64,000 nt of DNA from NCBI GenBank assembly GCA_033239525.1, contig BSYO01000009.1, positions 12,111,299 through 12,175,298 of the forward strand. Reading direction: 5' to 3'. Below the pieces are notes generated by a model. It was not told the origin of the DNA and did no database searches. It saw only the letters and a program-made list of their open reading frames with translations. The translations under genes were made by a program, and so were the position numbers. Source of the stretch: Nepenthes gracilis. Its lineage: Eukaryota; Streptophyta; Magnoliopsida; Caryophyllales; Nepenthaceae. Below are positions 58,574 to 64,000 of this stretch, one piece after another. The first letter of the stretch is position 1; each line of letters starts with the position of its first letter.

Positions 58574-61500
58574 CTAGAACAACCGTTTTCCAGCTGGTCA
58601 ACAAAGTAGTGCCTTTCAATTACTAAAATTTCACACCTCGCAGCAACAGAAAGGCCAATGCATTTATCCATTTCTGGCAATCGTCATGACAATTCATTAC
58701 ATGGCCAAGTAAGCAAATTTGGGAACAAGTCTTGCTTGCATTACCAAGAAATTAGACAGTCCACCAACATTTTCTCAAAAAGCTCATTTTCCTCTCCATC
58801 AGTCGTGATCACTTGCATTATGGAGTGGCTATTCCTGAAGGGATCATTAACCAGGTTGAATGCTTTTTCGCTCACTTGTCTGTTAATTCATTAATAACAT
58901 GGGCAGATCCCCTCAAGTTAAAATAAAAAAGAAAGGGCCCAAAACAAGTTCCATGTTTAATAAGGGAAAACAATTTGATGGAAGATCACCTAACCTAAGT
59001 TCTGAACTCTGAGGATGTTGAAGTTTGAACTCAGTAACTATACATATTCAATATGCTTTTATGTAGTTTTTTTTCAAAATCTAGGTCAACACATAACCCA
59101 ACTTATATAAGAACAAACTCTCATTATGAGAACTTAAATCTTTGCCATTCCCTCCAAAATAAATTTATCATATTCAACCTCACTCACCCCAATATCATCC
59201 TCCTCAACCCACCCTATTTTTCCACATTTGCAACCCTCTCTGCTGATAGCAACCCCCTTCACACACACCCCAGCCAGCAACCATCCCCTCCCCTCCCAGC
59301 CACAGAAACCCTCCACCTTCCCTGACCCTGCTTTTGACAGCTCCCTTTCCCTGCCCTGCAATCCCTTCCACCTCTCTTTGTTTCTCGCCCCTCTCTTGAA
59401 CTCTTCCCCTTCCGACTTTCTTCTACTGTTAGCAACACCTGGTCTGCAGCTGGCAAGGCCACAGATACCAATCCCACGCAACCCCCTCCCATTCCTTGCC
59501 CCACTGACCCTTACCATAATCCCCTCTCTCATCATCCCTTGCTGCATCTCTTTGATCTCTCTCTAGCCTATAGTTACTGAAAATCACAAACCACCTTTGT
59601 ATTGTGTGCTAGTTGCTACGTACCAAATGTGATTCTGAGAGATGGTCTCTTATTCAACTATCCTTGTCAAATTTCCACATACCGGGTGATACGTACTGGG
59701 CAACGAAGAAGGTAACTATGTTTTCACCGACCCACAGGGTTGGAAGGGGGGCAAGGTCATGCAAGGGATGGGGAAGGGCGGGGATTGTGAGGGAGGGGAC
59801 CCATGGCCTCGTTCATCACTAGCAGAGCCAGGTCTAGCCTCAAAAGTGGCTGTTGAGGCTTTGGTTGGTTGAAAGAGGAGGAGCTCATGGTAGGAGCAGA
59901 AACAGATGAGGGGAAAGAAGGGGAAAGGGAGAGAGAGAGGGGGGGCTGCCAGCGACGAGGGGAGGGGGTGTTGACAACAAAAAAGTGGGGTGGAGAAGGG
60001 TGATATTGAAGTGAAGGGTGACGACAACAGGTTGTTTTGAGTGAGAAAGGGTGGAAAAAAGAAATTTGTTTAGGTGCAGGAATGTTCATATTTGTCGGGT
60101 CTTTTGTGTGGGCAAATTTCATGTCAAAAGGTGAGTGAAGTGAGTTGTAACTGAGCCTTTGATTATAGGATTCTTTGTCGCAGGAAGCTATGGACGCTGG
60201 AGGGAAGCTAGAGCGGCATATTGACAGAATGCTCGTTAACGATGCATGCTCAATGACAACTTAAGTGGCAGATTGGCAAAGTGACAGGTACTCTATCAGA
60301 GCTCAATTGATAGTTGCGTGAGGCTTGCAGCATGATGACTGCTCAAGTGGAAGGGGCAGTTTCTCCCACTATAGATGCCTTTATGCAACTGTTTTTCCTG
60401 CCTTCTCCTATACATTCATCTCCAGAAACTTTCTTTAGAGGTATGAAAGGCAGTTTTGAATGTGAGGGGCATGTTGGTTTCATAAGTGAAGTGAGGTAAC
60501 CACAATTTGAGAGAATCCATTTTCTAGTGATGATATGACCTTCACGTGATAAATTCTCCCACTCCAAAAATCACAGACACTTAATACAAGCCTGATAGGA
60601 TTGAGTAATATAGGTGGCAATAATATTGGATTTCCATTGGTGATAAACAAGTTCATTTGGGAAGATTCACGGGGAGAAATATAGAGATTCTACTTTGTTT
60701 TATAGTGTGAAGATTTAAATAGTCACATTTGGGGTCAATTGGCAAAGGTTTAGTACATCTAAACCACAAATTGTAAGTTTGTTCATCTTATATAATTAGC
60801 TTTCAATTGATGACTTCTTTGTTTATTCGATTATTCTACAATTTACCTTTGATCTTGTTGTATTTGTAACCTTGCTTATTTTTAACCACTTCATCTAGCA
60901 TCAAAAATTCTTTACATATATTGATTTATTGAGTTAATTTTTTTGTATTTACAACTATTCAACCCTCTAGGTATAAGGGAGTCTAAATCCCAAAACACAA
61001 AATTATAGGATTTAATCTTGGTGATTGATTCTAAAAACAGTAGAAGAAATTGAAAGTTCTTATCTTATATAAATTGAATTCTCACCAGAGGGATTCCATA
61101 CACACAAACATATATACATAAAAATTGGGCAGTTCACAGGTATAAGCTTAGCCCACAATACTTCTAGAGTGCCAATCCTTACCATGTGGCATCCCTCTCT
61201 CTCCCTAATCTCTTAATATGGTAATACACATAGACTTATTAATACCAAAAAAGCTCTCACAACCACTAAATGGTGTAGACTATAAAAATTTGCTTCCACC
61301 ATTCACCTGGATTTATAACTATATCCACTACGAGTATAAACAATTTCATATCCTTCTTTGTTACCTCACTCTAAATTTTTCTATATACCTTTCATTTTTT
61401 CTTGCCTCTAATCACAATAAAATCAACTTTTCTAACTGGCACTTACATTGACCTACATATAAGTATTTAAACTACCAAGTATTATTTCCTCATTTTTTCT

Positions 61501-62567
61501 ATAGGTGTGACTGAAAAGTTCCCATAAATATCTTTTGGAATGACCCATCGCATCCGTCATAACATCATTACCTCCAGAACACTTCTTTTTTCATGTGTTT
61601 TTTACTCAACATTCTAATCCATAAAGCTTTGGTGGTCTTATAAGACTTCTTCAATTTCAGTAGTAATTCACAATAACAAAGAACCCAAAATGTGTATCTC
61701 TAACTTACCAAAATTTGTTAATCCTATGGCTCACATATTTGTCTCACTCTTTTTTTTTTCAAATTATAGAGATAGGGTATCAAAAACTATTGCCAACGTA
61801 ATTAAATTCCTCCCTCCACCACTCTCAATGGAGGTGTTTAGCACTCTCAGTTGCTTGTCCATATCATACCTTTGTTTTCCTTGAGTACAATCTTACATCT
61901 TGTAATAATTCCAAGTATTCGCAAAATCACTTCTAATCAGCAACGGAAAAACAGTTCCTCCCATTTTTGTAAACTACACTTCCTAGTCAAATTTCACGTC
62001 TAACACATTCTGAGCAAGTGTACATACCAACGAAGGAATAGCAAGAGGCCTGGCGCCTTAATGAGTTTTTGAGAGAAATTTGAGAGAAAAGCTCTCCCTT
62101 TTCTCTAGTTTTGTTTGGAGGGGATTTACCAGCCCTAGCCAATTCCAAAAGGCCATGCCAATCTATCTCGCGATTAATTGACCGCCATAGCCCTACACCA
62201 CCACCTCTCCAATAAAGTATGCCTTTGTCAGTACGTAAGGCAATAGATTCCTGAGCCAAAACATGACAACACTCAATCCAGTGCAGTCAATCATGTTACT
62301 TGAAATTCTACAATTGGAACTCTCTCTTCAAAACAGGTAAACTAAGTCATGCTAAAACTGATAACATCTACCCATCAAATTTTTTGTTACAGGATACGAT
62401 ATATGTTAGTTTCAAGTCATCTATAAGCCCCAACTTCACGAAAAGACAATGATAAGGCATTTACATCTTCATGATTCAGTTTCACTCATTAAATAAACAT
62501 TACCAGAAAGCCAATGCTAACAGAAATCGGATATCGAAATTCCATTCAAAATAAGAATGGGTTTTAC
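58574..62567 (-). other. SUVR3 intron (3,994 bp)
   Basis: The donor is GTAAAA at 62567-62562 (minus) and the acceptor CTAG ends at 58574. It contains a C-rich stretch at 59210-59570, a G-rich stretch at 59740-60050 and otherwise AT-rich DNA. Open frames at 59134-59547, 59228-59566, 59757-60122 and 61987-62259 follow base composition and have no domain I recognise. I see no LTR edges. Most of this interval has no assigned content. Confidence 0.85.
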
Positions 62568-63201
62568 CAGCATACTCGCAGACGAACTGCCCATTCGGGA
62601 TCTTTTGATCAGCATGCAACCCCCACCCTTTTTTCATATCTCTCACAATCTTCATCTTAACGGACACACCCTTCTGGGTCAGCCGATTCACGCACTCCGA
62701 TTCACACCTACAAGTGGGCCCGCACTCTGTAATCACATCACTGGACCTCAGAGCCAAGCACGGGCATTCTTCCTCATTAGATTCGCCATCACATTTCGAA
62801 TCACAATTACAACCAAATGCTTCTCCGAGCGAATTCGAAGAACTCGAAATAAAATGCAGCCGAGAAATATGGTTAAAACTAGGGTTTACGGGGCCCCAAA
62901 ATTGCCGGGAACATTGGCGATAGTAGGGGAGGAGTTGGGTAGGAGTGTAAATGAAGTAAGCATAAGGAAGGGAGTCAACCGTGTTGACGAAAGGAATTGG
63001 AAGGCTCTCGAAGGATCTGGCAGCGTCGGAGGATCGGGCAACAGTGATCGATTTGGCGATGTGCTTGAGTGATTTGCAGGTTAGGGAGATTGAGGCGAGT
63101 TCTTGAGGTGTCAGCCACGGCAGGATTAAACCTGCGCAGCTAAGAAATAAATTTTCGCGGTGGGTGTCTCGTTTCTGCAGAAGGTTTTCAGGGGTGGACA
63201 T
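62568..63201 (-). CDS. SUVR3: SUVR3-type histone lysine methyltransferase, exon 1 (F-box-like, pre-SET, SET start)
   Basis: Codes for residues 1-211 plus one base. SUVR proteins are SU(VAR)3-9-related methyltransferases, expected to act on histone H3 (lysine 9 in the family) in the nucleus. A helical segment resembling an F-box lies at residues 26-60 (LPWLTPQELASISL, then CKSLKHIAK). A zinc-cluster pre-SET has nine cysteines at 131, 133, 137, 146, 148, 160, 164, 166 and 170, the full set for this domain. The SET start KGWGLHADQ (191-199) and CEYAG lead into exon 2. The ATG at 63201 gives a 340-residue protein; an upstream in-frame ATG (63294) would add 31 residues and looks less likely. Substrate specificity is inferred from family only. 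Confidence 0.92.
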
Positions 63202-64000
63202 CGCTGCTGATCTTTCGATTGATTTCGTCACTTCATATTTGCAGCGTGCACGGAGAAACCGAGTAATAAGAATATATAACATTTGGAATACCAATATATA
63301 CCTTGTTTGCCTAGCAAAACATTAAGAAAGGTGATCATGCATTATTATGGCACTCAGTTAATCAGAAACATAATTGTGAAAATCATAATTGTCTCGCAAA
63401 CTACATTGCTAATACACGAGTGCATTGTAAATCATTAAATACAGATTAATTTATTAAATTTGTCTTTATTATTATTATTGAGGTAGTCATTATCAGATAA
63501 TATATATAAATGAACCCACAAAATCTGAAATCTCATTTGTCTAGAACATTAGCTGAACACCAGCAAATGCAAAGTAAGAATCAATAGAATTAATTGCAGA
63601 GAAATAATAGAATACGGTAACAGCGGAATGAAACATATAAGCATAAATAGATAGCAGATTAGCAATCTTGATGAACATTTTTAATCTAAATTTGAAGTCT
63701 AAGATTTTTGGATCAAATTTTTAAATTTTATAATTCAGATCTTATACATCACAAATTAAAATAAAAGTTTAGAGAGATGAAACTAATTTTTTAATTTATC
63801 CTCTAAGACTAAAATTAGTAATTATATCTAACTAATGAATTAAAGAAATAGAATAAAAAAGTGTGTGCGGAGGATTGAATGACTAGGCTACAATGAAAAG
63901 TTATGTATAGAAAATGTCTTAGACAATAAACTCCTAATCTCTTTGATATATAAGCTTATGTGATATGATTATCAAATGCAAAGATCAAGAAACTTTGAGA
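63202..64000. other. Upstream flank of SUVR3, no gene seen
   Basis: AT-rich. The promoter and 5' untranslated part of SUVR3 should lie here, but I cannot pick a TATA box with confidence. There is a short ATT run near 63466-63479. I see no other features. Confidence 0.5.

Noticed and set aside
59053..60122. Proline-rich, glycine-rich or serine-rich frames in the SUVR3 intron (up to 137 codons)
   Set aside because: They follow C-rich and G-rich composition, overlap on both strands and show no domain or splice support.
61987..62259. 90-codon minus-strand frame in the SUVR3 intron
   Set aside because: No domain recognised and no sign that it is spliced into SUVR3; the flanking exons join in phase without it.
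62557..63072. 171-codon plus-strand frame opposite SUVR3 exon 1
   Set aside because: It is the antisense shadow of a well-supported coding exon and has no domain.
1..64000. A new multi-gene system such as a biosynthetic cluster or defence locus
   Set aside because: Apart from SUVR3 and decayed retrotransposon genes, no group of intact ORFs with related functions is present.

Overview
This window is a gene-poor stretch of nuclear plant DNA. One recognisable single-copy gene lies at the right edge (58185-63201, minus strand, two exons with GT-AG splicing). It encodes a SUVR3-type SET-domain histone lysine methyltransferase. Most of the first 56 kb is a nest of decayed LTR retrotransposons and solo LTRs. 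The SUVR3 family, the Ty3/gypsy and Ty1/copia classes present and the AT-rich spacers indicate an angiosperm, probably a eudicot. I cannot name the species.

Layout from left to right. (1) 1-8004: a minus-strand Ty3/gypsy chromovirus-like element (called gypsy-1 here), with its 3' LTR cut by the window edge, decayed gag-PR-RT-RH-INT, a decayed tRNA-Met primer site and a 2.4 kb 5' LTR. (2) 8005-17894 and 22153-22610: pieces of Tat/Athila-like elements in both orientations, interrupted by a 3.96 kb solo LTR (K, 9131-13092) and a 4.26 kb solo LTR (C, 17895-22152). (3) 22611-36461: a second minus-strand gypsy element (gypsy-2). Its integrase is split by solo LTR D, which is itself split by solo LTR E. 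A plus-strand LTR of another family (J) sits near its primer site. (4) 36462-41095: a short gag-only copia element (copia-1), with solo LTR H inside its right LTR. (5) 41152-47922: a third minus-strand gypsy element (gypsy-3), with a plus-strand LTR (I) in its RNase H region and a small insert in its right LTR. (6) 47923-49768: spacer. (7) 49769-55821: a second copy of the gag-only copia family (copia-2). A 3.06 kb solo LTR (L) is inserted exactly at the gag zinc knuckle and carries a 1.4 kb tandem array. (8) 55822-58184: spacer. (9) 58185-63201: SUVR3, whose 4.0 kb intron has no supported gene. (10) 63202-64000: spacer.

The strongest results are insertion junctions read directly from the sequence. 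Four solo LTRs have target-site duplications (K AATTT; D CATGA; E GAAGG/AAAGG; L CAAAG), and for K, D and L the host reading frame resumes on the far side. LTR C has a 4/5 duplication. These give a relative order of insertion. All retrotransposon coding regions carry stops, frameshifts or catalytic substitutions, so none looks autonomous. I saw no rRNA, tRNA gene, CRISPR array or bacterial feature, and no evidence of a new multi-gene system. Unusual points are the tandem arrays inside LTRs, a perfect 14-bp hairpin, a near-identical 207-bp duplication and a CTCGAG cluster upstream of a TATA box.
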